Source: CAZSDP01 sp964605665
GTDB lineage: Bacteria > Planctomycetota > UBA8108 > UBA1146
NCBI GenBank assembly: GCA_964605665.1
Contig: CAZSDP010000008.1
Coordinates: forward strand, 82,710-146,709
Direction of reading: 5' to 3'
DNA: 64,000 nucleotides
Shown here: positions 18,909 through 27,692 of the stretch, one piece after another
How the letters are laid out: each line of letters starts with the position of its first letter
Position numbering within the stretch: the stretch's first letter is position 1
Position numbers and translations under genes: made by a program
Notes under the pieces: model-generated
Databases searched by the model: none
What the model was told of the DNA's origin: nothing
What the model saw: the letters and a program-made list of their open reading frames with translations, nothing else

Positions 18909-19205
18909 CTACTCCACGATGGCGAGAACGTCGTCCTCGCTCATGATCAGTAGCTCTTCGCCGTCCATCTTGATTTCAGTCCCCGCATAAGAGCTGAAGA
19001 TGATCCGGTCATTCTTCTTCACCTGGAACGGCGCTCGACTGCCATCCTTGAGGACTTTGCCGTCACCCGTCGAAACGACTTTGCCTTCGCGAGGCTTCTC
19101 CTTGGCGGTGTCTGGGAGCACGATCCCGCCCTTGGTCTTCTCCTCGGCCTCCAGTCGCTTCACGACAATCTTGTCGTTGAGGGGACGAAGCGTATTCTTC
19201 GCCAT
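18909..19205 (-). CDS. groS: 10 kDa co-chaperonin GroES
   Basis: 98 residues with the full GroES pattern: [25 protein letters not shown] at the N-terminus including the mobile loop, [30 protein letters not shown] and EDDVLAIVE. It caps the GroEL ring. ATG at 19205 with AGGAG upstream (minus strand). A canonical CIRCE (TTAGCACTC-N9-GAGTGCTAA) is not present upstream; only half-site-like GAGTGCTT(A) sequences appear at 19280-19288 and 19360-19367, so HrcA control is uncertain. Confidence 0.97.
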   Translation of the reverse strand: MAKNTLRPLNDKIVVKRLEAEEKTKGGIVLPDTAKEKPREGKVVSTGDGKVLKDGSRAPFQVKKNDRIIFSSYAGTEIKMDGEELLIMSEDDVLAIVE

Positions 19206-19305
19206 CTCCTACCGTCCTTTCCTGGCCCCGCTCGGGGGCAGCTCTTTTCGGTTGTCCAAACTCTGTTTCAGAATCGCTATAAGCACTCCGCGACGATCGT
19301 GACTC

Positions 19306-19356
19306 AACAAGTACCGCGCCTGGAAGAGCACCGTGCCTCGAAGAATACCGTGCCTC
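19306..19356. repeat. 17-bp imperfect tandem repeat upstream of groES
   Basis: Two good 17-base copies at 19323-19339 and 19340-19356 (GAAGANYACCGTGCCTC pattern) preceded by a decayed copy ending CCGCGCC. It lies between the response-regulator stop and groES, in the groES 5' region. The core TACCGTGCCT also occurs in the repeat at 35574-35618. Confidence 0.7.
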
Positions 19357-19388
19357 GGAAAGCACTCTTGCGAACTCTTTCTTCTTGA

Positions 19389-20114
19389 TCACCCACCGAA
19401 AAATCGGTGGACCAGATTCCAAACTTGCTGACGAAAATCGGTGGGCTCGATCGGCTTTGGCAAAAGCGCAAAACCTCCCACCTGTTGCCAACTCAACAAA
19501 AGCTCTCGACTGTAATCCCCGCTCACCATGATCGCCGGAAGCGGCCCACCAAAGGCTGCTTGGCAACGACGTAAGACTTCGACTCCGGTGAAATCGGGCA
19601 TGTTGTAATCGACGACGAGAAAGTCGAATTCCAACTTCGACGGTTTCGGGCGCTGCGCTTCTTTCCGTCCCGCAGGTCTTCCGACCTCGAGGTGCAGTTC
19701 CGCCTCCTCGCTCACTTGCGGATCGACTTGAACTTGGCGCTGACGACGCTCTCGCTGAGTCAGCCCGAGCAGAGAAAGGGCATCGCTCCCGCAGTGGGCA
19801 GGTTCGATCAGAAAACCTTCCTGATCGAGAAGAGCCACGAGACACTCCAGCGAACGCTCGTCGTCGTCCGCAACCAGGACCTTGAATCGACGCTTCGATC
19901 GACGAAAAAAGGAACTGTGGGACACTCGACGAGAGGGTGTCGATCCACCTCTCTGCCCGCTTTCGGTCAAACCCTCCTCGGGTCCAGAATCATCTGGGGT
20001 ACGGTCCTCTGGAACACGAGCATCGAAGGAACCACGGCCAGCAGACGGCGTTGACTCAGTCATCATCGTCGTCACGTTCCAACCTCGATTCCCCAGATCT
20101 TCGACTCTCGCCAT
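19389..20114 (-). CDS. Response regulator receiver-domain protein with an insertion
   Basis: 241 residues: about 70 disordered polar residues, then one REC domain to the end with no output domain. Acidic pocket VADDDE, phospho-acceptor Asp in VVDYNMPD, Ser in IMVSGD, and conserved Lys in LLPKP are all present. Between DALSLL and FDFLVVDYNMPD there is an insertion of about 45 charged residues (RERRQRQ..., ending near KPSKLE) not found in ordinary REC domains. I choose the ATG at 20114 because GAGGAG lies 8 bases upstream; a longer frame reaches 20186. No histidine kinase is adjacent. A single-domain regulator of this kind usually acts by protein contact. Confidence 0.82.
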   Translation of the reverse strand: MARVEDLGNRGWNVTTMMTESTPSAGRGSFDARVPEDRTPDDSGPEEGLTESGQRGGSTPSRRVSHSSFFRRSKRRFKVLVADDDERSLECLVALLDQEGFLIEPAHCGSDALSLLGLTQRERRQRQVQVDPQVSEEAELHLEVGRPAGRKEAQRPKPSKLEFDFLVVDYNMPDFTGVEVLRRCQAAFGGPLPAIMVSGDYSRELLLSWQQVGGFALLPKPIEPTDFRQQVWNLVHRFFGG

Positions 20115-20180
20115 CGAGAGGCTCCTCAGATCCGGCATTCCAAAAACACCATTTCCAAACGACTCGTGAGAACCCGCGAA

Positions 20181-20232
20181 GAACACCTACGGAGAACACC
20201 TACGGAGAACACCTACGGAGAACACCTACGGA
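20181..20232. repeat. 13-bp tandem repeat, four copies
   Basis: Unit GAACACCTACGGA repeated four times in perfect register, then GAACTCAG. Two more copies stand right after the gap (from 20361). It lies between the response-regulator start and mgtE, in their shared 5' region. True copy number is uncertain because of the adjacent gap. Confidence 0.9.
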
Positions 20233-20260
20233 GAACTCAGCTGCGACCGAAGGTCTCTCC

Positions 20261-20360
20261 NNNNNNNNNNNNNNNNNNNNNNNNNNNNNNNNNNNNNNNN
20301 NNNNNNNNNNNNNNNNNNNNNNNNNNNNNNNNNNNNNNNNNNNNNNNNNNNNNNNNNNNN
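20261..20360. other. Assembly gap (100 N), probably artefactual
   Basis: The 55 bases before the gap (20206-20260) are identical to the 55 bases after it (20361-20415). Such an exact overlap at contig ends is what a de Bruijn assembler leaves at an unresolved repeat, so the two contigs may simply join with no missing sequence. The surrounding 20233-20708 region holds no gene I can support. Confidence 0.85.
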
Positions 20361-20621
20361 AGAACACCTACGGAGAACACCTACGGAGAACTCAGCTGCG
20401 ACCGAAGGTCTCTCCGCCAGACAAGGCTCTATTCCAGCCTTCCCCAAAGGCAGAGAGTCCTCGCCCGGAGTGCACGGAGAGCAACGGCTATGCCGCGCCG
20501 GCAGGAGTCTCAATTCACCCATAAATTACTAAAATAAAAGCACTTAAGGCCTTGCCAAAGCCCACGAGAGGCCGGGGCCACTGCCAGGGTGACAGCGCGC
20601 GCCCCCCTCACTCCCCCGAGG

Positions 20622-20638
20622 ACTGTCAGAGTGACAGT
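20622..20638. promoter_or_regulatory. Inverted repeat upstream of mgtE
   Basis: ACTGTCA-gag-TGACAGT, perfect 7-base arms, about 70 bases before the mgtE ATG. It could be a repressor operator or a short hairpin. I do not see the M-box magnesium riboswitch. Confidence 0.35.
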
Positions 20639-20708
20639 GCAAGCGCCGAACAGGTGGACACTCTCCTTCTCCCCCGACACCATTGCGCGCCCGGAGAGAG
20701 GATTCTCG

Positions 20709-22151
20709 ATGACCAAAGCCCACGACCCCGATCCCAGAGATAAGCCCAGATCTGCCCCGGAGCCCCGGGTCGTGATCGAATTGCTCGACCAGATTCTGGA
20801 GCAACCGGAGCCGAAAGCTCGACAAGCAGAGCTCACCGAGCTGGTCCATTCCCTCCGTCCCGAGGACATCGCCGACGTACTCGCCCACTATTCTCGGGAG
20901 CAGAAGCTCGAGATTTTCCACTCTCTGCCGGAGGAAGACGCTCCCCAAGTCATCGACGAAACAGATCCGGAAACGACCCGCAACCTGGTCGACTCTCTCT
21001 CAACGCCAGACATCAGCCGTCTCGTCGAGTTGATGCCTCCCGACGAAGCGACCGATCTCGTCGCCGATCTTCCCGGTGAGAAGAAAGAACTCGTTCTCGA
21101 AGATCTCGAGCCGAAGACCGCCAGCGAAGTCCGCAAGCTTCTGCAACACCATCCAGAGTCCGCCGGCGGCATCATGACTTCCGACTTCATCGTGGTTGAA
21201 GCGACGAAGTCCGCTCAAGAAGTCCTCGATCATGTTCAGCGCACTCTCGACTCAGAAGTGGTCTCCTATGTATATGTGATCGACGATCAAGGCCGCCTCG
21301 AGGGAGTCTTCTCCATCCGCGATCTTCTCAAGGCAAAACCGGAAGAACAGATCGCCAACTTCATGACCACCGAGGTGATCTTCGCCGAGGTCAACGATGA
21401 CCAAGAAAAGGTCGCGACGCTGGCGCGTAAATACAATCTGAGCTCAGTTCCGATCCTCGATGAGCAAGAACATCTCGTCGGAGTCGTCACCGTTGACGAT
21501 ATTCTCGACATCCTCTCCGAGGAAGCGGATGAAGATATCTATCGGATGGCGGGAACTGCCGACAGCCATCCCGCTCAACAGAAGGTCTTGCGCCGCGCAC
21601 TCATTCGCATCCCTTGGCTCTTCATGCCGGTCATCAGCGGTTTCGTCATCGCAGCGATGCACACCAAGAGTGGCGACAACAGCGAAACCGCTCGGACCGT
21701 GGGCGAAGTCCTGACTCTGGCTGCATTCATACCACTGGTGATGGGCATCGCGGGTGCGGTGGGTACCCAGTGCGCAATCATGATGGTGCGAGGGATGGCG
21801 ACTGGGGACATCGAACGTGGACGAGGTCGCAAAGTCTTTGTTCAAGAGCTGGGTATCGGAGCGATCATCTCGCTCGCCATCGGTGGAGTCGTCACCGCGC
21901 TACTCGCCAGTCTTTTGTCGACGGAGATCATCAGCGGAGCCCCTGCCCTCGCGTGGGCAGTCGGCCTAGGACTCTCGGGCGGAATCATCTTGGCGAGCAT
22001 CTTCGGAACCGCGTTCCCCATCGCCTGTAAGTCGATCGGGCTCGATCCAGCACTCGTCGCCGGTCCCTTCATCACCAGCCTCAACGACATCGTCGCAGCG
22101 GCCGTGTATCTCGGGATCGCTCAAATCGTGCTCAGGTCGTTCGGCTCCTGA
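20709..22151 (+). CDS. mgtE: Magnesium transporter MgtE
   Basis: Mg-gated Mg2+ channel of the inner membrane; 480 residues. Domain order: N domain of helical repeats (about 15-140), two CBS domains (about 140-270, with GIMTSDFIVVE and NFMTTEVIFAEV), connecting helix, then five membrane segments from PWLFMPVISGFVIAAM to the end. GAVGTQCAIMMVRGMATGD stands where the family has the GNxGTQ signature, and DPALVAGPFITSLND carries the conserved Asp of the pore. The ATG at 20709 has GAGAGG upstream; the frame extends to 20589 but the extra residues are Pro/Arg-rich and unlike MgtE. Convergent with the next gene, stops four bases apart. Confidence 0.94.
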   Translation: MTKAHDPDPRDKPRSAPEPRVVIELLDQILEQPEPKARQAELTELVHSLRPEDIADVLAHYSREQKLEIFHSLPEEDAPQVIDETDPETTRNLVDSLSTPDISRLVELMPPDEATDLVADLPGEKKELVLEDLEPKTASEVRKLLQHHPESAGGIMTSDFIVVEATKSAQEVLDHVQRTLDSEVVSYVYVIDDQGRLEGVFSIRDLLKAKPEEQIANFMTTEVIFAEVNDDQEKVATLARKYNLSSVPILDEQEHLVGVVTVDDILDILSEEADEDIYRMAGTADSHPAQQKVLRRALIRIPWLFMPVISGFVIAAMHTKSGDNSETARTVGEVLTLAAFIPLVMGIAGAVGTQCAIMMVRGMATGDIERGRGRKVFVQELGIGAIISLAIGGVVTALLASLLSTEIISGAPALAWAVGLGLSGGIILASIFGTAFPIACKSIGLDPALVAGPFITSLNDIVAAAVYLGIAQIVLRSFGS

Positions 22152-22154
22152 AGC

Positions 22155-23783
22155 TCAACTGTCGAGGTATTCCTCTTCACCGATCGCATAGCGTTCGAGC
22201 TTGTTGTAGAGAGTCTGCCGTGGAATCCCCAATTGCTGGGTCACCCGCGACTTGTTTCCCCGATGTCTCTTCAATGCCTGCACGAGAATCAGCCGCTCAC
22301 ACTCCGCGATGATCTCGTTGAAACCCTCACGTGCCGGCACACGGATCGTCAACTCATCTCCGGAAACATGGAGTTCCTCGTCGCGGAACAATTCCTCGGT
22401 TCCTCGAGCCAGCAGTGGAAGCAATGCTTTCCGAGCGATCACTCGGCGATCACTCTCAAAGACCAATCGGGTCACGATGTTCGAGAGCTCTTGGACATTA
22501 CCGGGCCACGAATATTCATACAGTTCGCGCTGGGCGCTCTCAGAAAATTTGCAGCGACGATCTTCTTCTTCCGCAACCACGTCCAAACATTGGTCCACGA
22601 GCAGAGGAATGTCATCGCGCCGCTCGCGCAGTGGCGGGATCTCCACCGAGAATCCATCGAGTCGGAAAAAGAGGTCTTCCCGGAATCGCTTTTTACGCAC
22701 CTCTTCCTCGAGGTCGATCCGGGTACTCGCAATCACGCGCACATCGATCGGCTTCGTGATGGCGGAGCCGATCGGACGAACATGGCGCTCTTGTAGCACT
22801 CGAAGAATCTGCTGCTGCATCGCAGTGGGCATGTCGCCGACTTCGTCGAGGAACACCGTGCCACCATCAGCACGTTCAAAGAAACCGGGCCGATCTTCAT
22901 CTGCGCCCGAGAACGCGCCCTTGGCATATCCAAAGAGTTCACTCTCCAAAAGATTGGGAGCAATCGATCCGCAGGGCACAACTTCAAATGGTCCCGAGTG
23001 ACGTCGGCTGCCAAAGTGGAGCGCTCGAGCAAGCAGCTCCTTGCCAGTACCGGTTTCACCTTGGATCAAAACACTGAGGTCGGTGTCTTTCACTCGCTCC
23101 AACTGAGCGATCAGTTCTTGAGTCCGCGGATCTCGGGTGATGAATTGATGATATCGGGTCACCCCTTCATGACCGACCGACTCTTCTTCGACCACATGGC
23201 GAAGACCGTCGACCTCGAGGTTTCGCCGTTCCAGCATCTCCCCAATCTCTTCGAGCTGACGACGAACTCGCGATAACTCCCGACCACGCGCCTCGAAAAT
23301 GTGAGCGCGACGCAGCTCTTCAATGTGATCGATCAGGAACGACTCCAACTGTGGACCCAGCTCTTCGAGTCTTCGTTCCCCGGGAATCTCTTCGAGGAGA
23401 AAGACACCTCGAGTCCGATCGTCGAGACTGAATGCGAGAGTCAAAATCGGTCGCGAGACTCCCTCTTCTGCACCGCCGAGATACTGAGCTCCATGGAGAT
23501 TGGAGATCTCTCCGATGTAGTGCTGGTCGATCAAGAAGTCTGGATCCTCGATGACTCGTGCTTCTCGATCGAGGGCTGCGCACACCTCGAGCTCGAGGGA
23601 GTCATTCCCAGATTCGGGTGATCGACGAAGTACCAGAAAAACTCGATCTGAAGCCATTTGACGAACGCAGTCTCGAAGTACCTCGAGCACGCAATTCGAG
23701 AATGGTTCGACCAATGATCCGACTTCTGTCGGCTCTGAAAGGAATGCGAGACGATCCTCTCGAGTCACCGTTCGGTCCCCCAC
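22155..23783 (-). CDS. Sigma-54-dependent transcriptional activator (GAF-type sensor, AAA+, Fis HTH)
   Basis: 542 residues: sensor region of GAF type (about 20-165), coiled-coil linker (RELSRVRRQLEEIGEMLE), AAA+ domain (about 215-440) and a Fis-type HTH (GNKSRVTQQLGIPRQTLYNKL). Walker A GETGTGKE and Walker B VFLDEVGDM are intact, the Arg-finger region FREDLFFRLD is normal, and the sigma-54 loop is GAFSGA (Ser for Thr). It looks like a working enhancer-binding protein, in contrast to the gene at 5452. The GTG at 23783 has AAGGAG five bases upstream. Its target is unknown; it faces away from the HEAT-like gene across 366 bases. Confidence 0.9.
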   Translation of the reverse strand: MGDRTVTREDRLAFLSEPTEVGSLVEPFSNCVLEVLRDCVRQMASDRVFLVLRRSPESGNDSLELEVCAALDREARVIEDPDFLIDQHYIGEISNLHGAQYLGGAEEGVSRPILTLAFSLDDRTRGVFLLEEIPGERRLEELGPQLESFLIDHIEELRRAHIFEARGRELSRVRRQLEEIGEMLERRNLEVDGLRHVVEEESVGHEGVTRYHQFITRDPRTQELIAQLERVKDTDLSVLIQGETGTGKELLARALHFGSRRHSGPFEVVPCGSIAPNLLESELFGYAKGAFSGADEDRPGFFERADGGTVFLDEVGDMPTAMQQQILRVLQERHVRPIGSAITKPIDVRVIASTRIDLEEEVRKKRFREDLFFRLDGFSVEIPPLRERRDDIPLLVDQCLDVVAEEEDRRCKFSESAQRELYEYSWPGNVQELSNIVTRLVFESDRRVIARKALLPLLARGTEELFRDEELHVSGDELTIRVPAREGFNEIIAECERLILVQALKRHRGNKSRVTQQLGIPRQTLYNKLERYAIGEEEYLDS

Positions 23784-24149
23784 CGGTACTCCTTCCCCCA
23801 GTCCCCCTCCGCTCCTCCCACCGATGTGTGAGCGAGCAGAAATGGAAATTTCCCCATCTGCGGTTACAGATGTATCCTAAAGAGTGGGACGATGCAGGTG
23901 CTTCCGTCCACCCGTTGGACACATCGTCGGGATCTCGAGCAGAGAGCTTGAGGATTCCTTGTCGAGTTCCCGGTTGGTGGAGCGTCGACTCCCACCGATT
24001 TCGTCGAGGCGGTTTTTACGAAAAGGGCTCTAAACCGCGATTCTCGACAGATTGCGAGCACTTTTAGCGGCGGGACGCTGGCGTAACCCAGGCCGCCTCC
24101 ACCACAGTTTGCCCCCAAAATTGGGGGCCTCGCGAGCGGCGGACACGAT
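23784..24149. promoter_or_regulatory. Divergent promoter region with inverted repeat
   Basis: The 366 bases between two divergent genes hold no supported gene. At 24111-24128, just before the plus-strand ATG, is GCCCCCAA-aa-TTGGGGGC, 8-base arms with a two-base centre, suitable as an operator or a hairpin in the leader. Confidence 0.4.
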
Positions 24150-27134
24150 ATGAGAATCCCATCTCGGTTTCAATCAACCCAAGGTAAACCCATATATTTC
24201 AAGACCTTACAAATCCTCTGCTCCGCTCTCGTCATCTTCTGCTCCCTCGTGATCCTCAACTCCGATCCCCGCTCACTCTCCGACCGAGCGGAGGCTCTGG
24301 ATGATCAACAAAACGTCGCAGAACGTGTTTCCGAGCAGATTCTCGCCCTCGGGTCGGACGACTGGGGAGCCCGACAAGCCGCCACTGAGAAGCTCTTGGA
24401 ACTGGGCCCTGCCGCCATCGGGCCGTTGCGCGCCCTGGAACACAGCTCAGACCCGGAGATTCGTAGCCGGGTCACTTGGCTCCTCTCCTTACTCGCACCA
24501 CCGATTTACACCTTTGAACTACTGCGACTCGGCGGCTCAGAGCAGGTTTTCGAGCCATTGGAATGGGCACGCTCCGTCTTTCCGGTCCGCGAGATGGGTG
24601 AGGTGGAGTCACGGCGCCTCGATGGCCTCGGTAGGAAGCTGAAGATCTCGGTCGAGGGGCAGGAGCCTCTCTTCCAAATCGAAGTCGAAATCAGTGCCGA
24701 ACGTGGTTCTTTGCAGCTGAATGGAGAGGTTCCTCTCGACGGAATCACCCTGCTCTGCCGAGAAGAGTCGTTCGGAGTCGAAACAGTTCAGGGTCGCGTC
24801 TCAGTGGAGAGGCGACCGGCGATTTGGGTGGGACGACTCTCGAGAAGTGAAGGGGCCCCCGCCCCATTCCCCCTCGAAGATGAATCCGAGATTTGGGCTT
24901 GGTTACAAGCAAGAGTCGAAGATGCCCTGAAGTCGGAAGAGCGACGAGGCGCCGCGATACAAGTCGCAGGGGAGTGGGGGCGACTCGATCTATTGCCGAC
25001 ACTCGATGAAGTCGCGAGTGTTGATCGTCGAGAGGCTGCACTCGCTCGCCTCCGCGCTGGTGACAGCTCCGTCATCGCCGAGCTCGAAACGATTCTATCC
25101 CTTCATGAAGATGGAACTGAGCCACTCGAGGTCAACGAGCAGAGCGAAGTTGCTTTCGCCCTCCTAAAGGCAGGTTCCGATGCGGGGCTCGACCACCTTC
25201 TCACCCGCTTTCCCGAAGGGACACAGTGGTTCCAACATCGAACGAGCGGAGCGCTCCTCCAGAGACTGGCTGATCCGGAATTCTTCGACCGCAACGCTCT
25301 CAAGATTCTGGCAACACTGCTCGACCCGGAGAGTTTCGGCGGTGTCACTTGGTCGAACGGCGTCAATCAACTCCTTCTCCAAACTCTGCAAGATCAAATC
25401 ACCCCCGAGGTGTTTGCGGAGAAGCTGAAGACGGTGATCTCCGAAGCTCTGGCTGAATCCACCGGGTCGGGAGCGTCCAGAACTCGACTGATGCTCAGAG
25501 TTCTGCTCCGCACTCTTCGGCAAGAGCAGATTCCCGCGGAGTATTGGCTCGAGTCGGTCGCGGCGCTTCTCGATGGGACATTTGTCGAAGAAGCGTTCAC
25601 GCTGGTGCTCGACCGAGCGCTCGCAGATAGCATCTCCCCTGAGGAGTTTCGCGAGTTCTGGTTCAAGATCGGAAACAACCTCGAAGGATCAGACGCCAGC
25701 CGCCTCTTCCGCAGCCGTGCTTGCCTGGTTCGAGTCCTCGAGATTCCCGACTTACCGCTGGAAGATCGGCAAAAGCTCTATCTGGAGCAACTTCGATGCT
25801 TCGCTGTCGAAGGGCAGAACTTGAGAACCACGATCGATCGTGAGTTCGAACAGAAGTTCGGCAAGTTTGGCGAAAAGCCGCGAAGTCATCAGGATGATGA
25901 GGGGTGGGCGAAGCGGGGGATCGCTTGGAAAGAGCATCTTCTCACGTTGCCTCTGGAGTCTTTCGCTCCGGAGCCTTTGGAAACTGAAGAGTCCCTCCTC
26001 TACACCGTGGCCGACCTTCGCATCGATCAGATCTCGGGGGAGATCGAGTTTGTCGATTGCCAAAGTCACCGAGTCACTCCAGGGCTTGCTCAGGTTGAAG
26101 TCGGTCCCGACCTCGAGAATCGAACCTTACTCATCCATAAGTACCCGGTGACGAATCGGGCGGGAATGTACCGCCTTCAAGGAAGTTCTGTTCTCACCGT
26201 CGGTCGTCCCCATTCCCGCAGTATGCGTCGATACTGGCGCAACCTCGACTACCTCATCTCGGAGCAGCGCTACGGGGTCAAGGGCACCGATCGATCGGGG
26301 ATGATTCGTTTCGAGTCTCTCTCATTCCTCGAAGAGTGGCCCACGACCACGGTGCCGGAAGATATCGAGGAAGGACCTGAGGAAGCTCTTCCGAAACTTC
26401 CCCCTTCAGACTTCCCAGTAGAAGGGGACTCACCGGAGATCCTTTGGGAAAAGCTGTGTCGACGCCTTGCGGCAAACTTCGAGACGGCGACTCCAACCCT
26501 TCGAAGAGACTACTTTGCCGTCTTTTCGAAGTTCCGCATCGAAGCGGTGCGAGACACTTTGATCGAATTGTTTGAGAGCCAACCCGATACCCAGATTGCC
26601 CGGGTACTCCTCTCTCTCGGAGACACCCGCGGCCAACAACTTCTTCTCCGTTCGGTGGAGTCTGGGGCGCCCGAGTCAGTCGATATCCTGGTCGACCTCT
26701 TGAAAGCTGGAGAGCCGAAGGCGATCGATCCCGCTCTCGACTGGCTGGAAAGGTCACCGACCTCCAAGCGGATGCGTGGAGGAAGCCCCTACTCGTTGAT
26801 CCAAGCGCTGGAGAGAGCCTTTGAGGATGAGCGACTTCGCGATCAGTTTGACGAAGATCGTGTCTTCGAGGTTTTGATCGGTGCCCTCGATCTCAACAAC
26901 TTGCAGGGGGTGATTCTGCCGATTCTTCGCAAGCGAACCGGACTCGACTTTGGCTATTACGAGTCATTCCAACTCCTCGACACCGAAGAGCGCACTGCCG
27001 CCCAGCAGGAGTGCTTCGCTCAATGGCGGAGTTGGTGGCACGATCGCCTGGAGAAAAGAAAAAAAGCGGGCCTCGATGATGCAAACGGGCACGATCGAGG
27101 TCAAAAGGTCGATCAGAAGCAAAAGAAGCCCTAA
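24150..27134 (+). CDS. Large exported HEAT-like repeat protein of unknown function
   Basis: 994 residues starting with a hydrophobic signal or anchor (about 18-37). Residues ~58-112 look like HEAT repeats (LGSDDWGARQAATEKLLELG, PLRALEHSSDPEIRSRV), a style common in planctomycete periplasmic proteins. The middle (about 130-620) mixes beta segments and long helical stretches; ~770-960 again reads as HEAT-like helices (SLGDTRGQQLLLRSVESG, VDILVDLLKAGEPKAID). The tail is Lys-rich. No catalytic motif seen. Not recognised beyond this; likely a protein-binding scaffold outside the cytoplasm. Confidence 0.65.
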   Translation: MRIPSRFQSTQGKPIYFKTLQILCSALVIFCSLVILNSDPRSLSDRAEALDDQQNVAERVSEQILALGSDDWGARQAATEKLLELGPAAIGPLRALEHSSDPEIRSRVTWLLSLLAPPIYTFELLRLGGSEQVFEPLEWARSVFPVREMGEVESRRLDGLGRKLKISVEGQEPLFQIEVEISAERGSLQLNGEVPLDGITLLCREESFGVETVQGRVSVERRPAIWVGRLSRSEGAPAPFPLEDESEIWAWLQARVEDALKSEERRGAAIQVAGEWGRLDLLPTLDEVASVDRREAALARLRAGDSSVIAELETILSLHEDGTEPLEVNEQSEVAFALLKAGSDAGLDHLLTRFPEGTQWFQHRTSGALLQRLADPEFFDRNALKILATLLDPESFGGVTWSNGVNQLLLQTLQDQITPEVFAEKLKTVISEALAESTGSGASRTRLMLRVLLRTLRQEQIPAEYWLESVAALLDGTFVEEAFTLVLDRALADSISPEEFREFWFKIGNNLEGSDASRLFRSRACLVRVLEIPDLPLEDRQKLYLEQLRCFAVEGQNLRTTIDREFEQKFGKFGEKPRSHQDDEGWAKRGIAWKEHLLTLPLESFAPEPLETEESLLYTVADLRIDQISGEIEFVDCQSHRVTPGLAQVEVGPDLENRTLLIHKYPVTNRAGMYRLQGSSVLTVGRPHSRSMRRYWRNLDYLISEQRYGVKGTDRSGMIRFESLSFLEEWPTTTVPEDIEEGPEEALPKLPPSDFPVEGDSPEILWEKLCRRLAANFETATPTLRRDYFAVFSKFRIEAVRDTLIELFESQPDTQIARVLLSLGDTRGQQLLLRSVESGAPESVDILVDLLKAGEPKAIDPALDWLERSPTSKRMRGGSPYSLIQALERAFEDERLRDQFDEDRVFEVLIGALDLNNLQGVILPILRKRTGLDFGYYESFQLLDTEERTAAQQECFAQWRSWWHDRLEKRKKAGLDDANGHDRGQKVDQKQKKP

Positions 27135-27692
27135 TCGCGCTTCGCGCCCTCCCGATTCAAAGCTCCGATGGTGAGAAGCACCGCGATTTCTCGTTCCTCA
27201 GTAGAAATTTTGATCTCGCGGCGGTTTGCCCCCTCCATCAGCCCCATCGTACTCTTGCCCTGGGCCCGATTTCCCTCGCCACCTTGAGGCGCTTGGCGGT
27301 CCCCTAGGGCTGAGAGCTCGCCGTCTCCCAGCAACCCTCTCAACCTGGAGTTTCGTCATTCACCCCACGGAGAGTACGGACTTCGACCTGTCCTCCTCAT
27401 TTACTAAGCTTTGAAGTTCCTCCTGAGATCTGCCAAGCAACCGCCACAAGACCTGTCTTAAAAGGCATTTAAGAATTCTGTTAGCGACTAACAAACATTC
27501 AAGATAGCCGTTCGCCAACGCCGATAGATGGCTTGGAGTCGCCACCGATGGAGATCGACGCGCTTCGACGCAAGAACGACGGCTCCAACCCTTCGATTTG
27601 CGAGGGGGAAGTCTCGACCTTGAAGGTCGAACCACAGGACTCCGAGGTCCCCGACCTCGCCCCAGCATCTCTCGCAAGAAAGGAGTCGAGCT
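27135..27692 (+). promoter_or_regulatory. Long upstream region of the sigma factor gene with palindrome
   Basis: 558 bases with no gene I can support. TCGACCTT-g-AAGGTCGA at 27614-27630 is a perfect 8-base-arm palindrome about 65 bases before the sigma-factor ATG, suitable as a dimeric repressor site. The 27440-27500 part is AT-richer and may hold a promoter. AAAGGAG stands 8 bases before the ATG. Confidence 0.4.

Noticed and set aside
19280..19310. CIRCE element before groES
   Set aside because: Only one half resembles the consensus; the other arm does not pair or match.
20161..20420. CRISPR array in the 13-bp repeats
   Set aside because: Units are head-to-tail with no spacers and too short; no cas genes are near.
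20538..20708. Magnesium (M-box) riboswitch before mgtE
   Set aside because: I could not find the conserved loop sequences of the M-box; only a short inverted repeat is visible.
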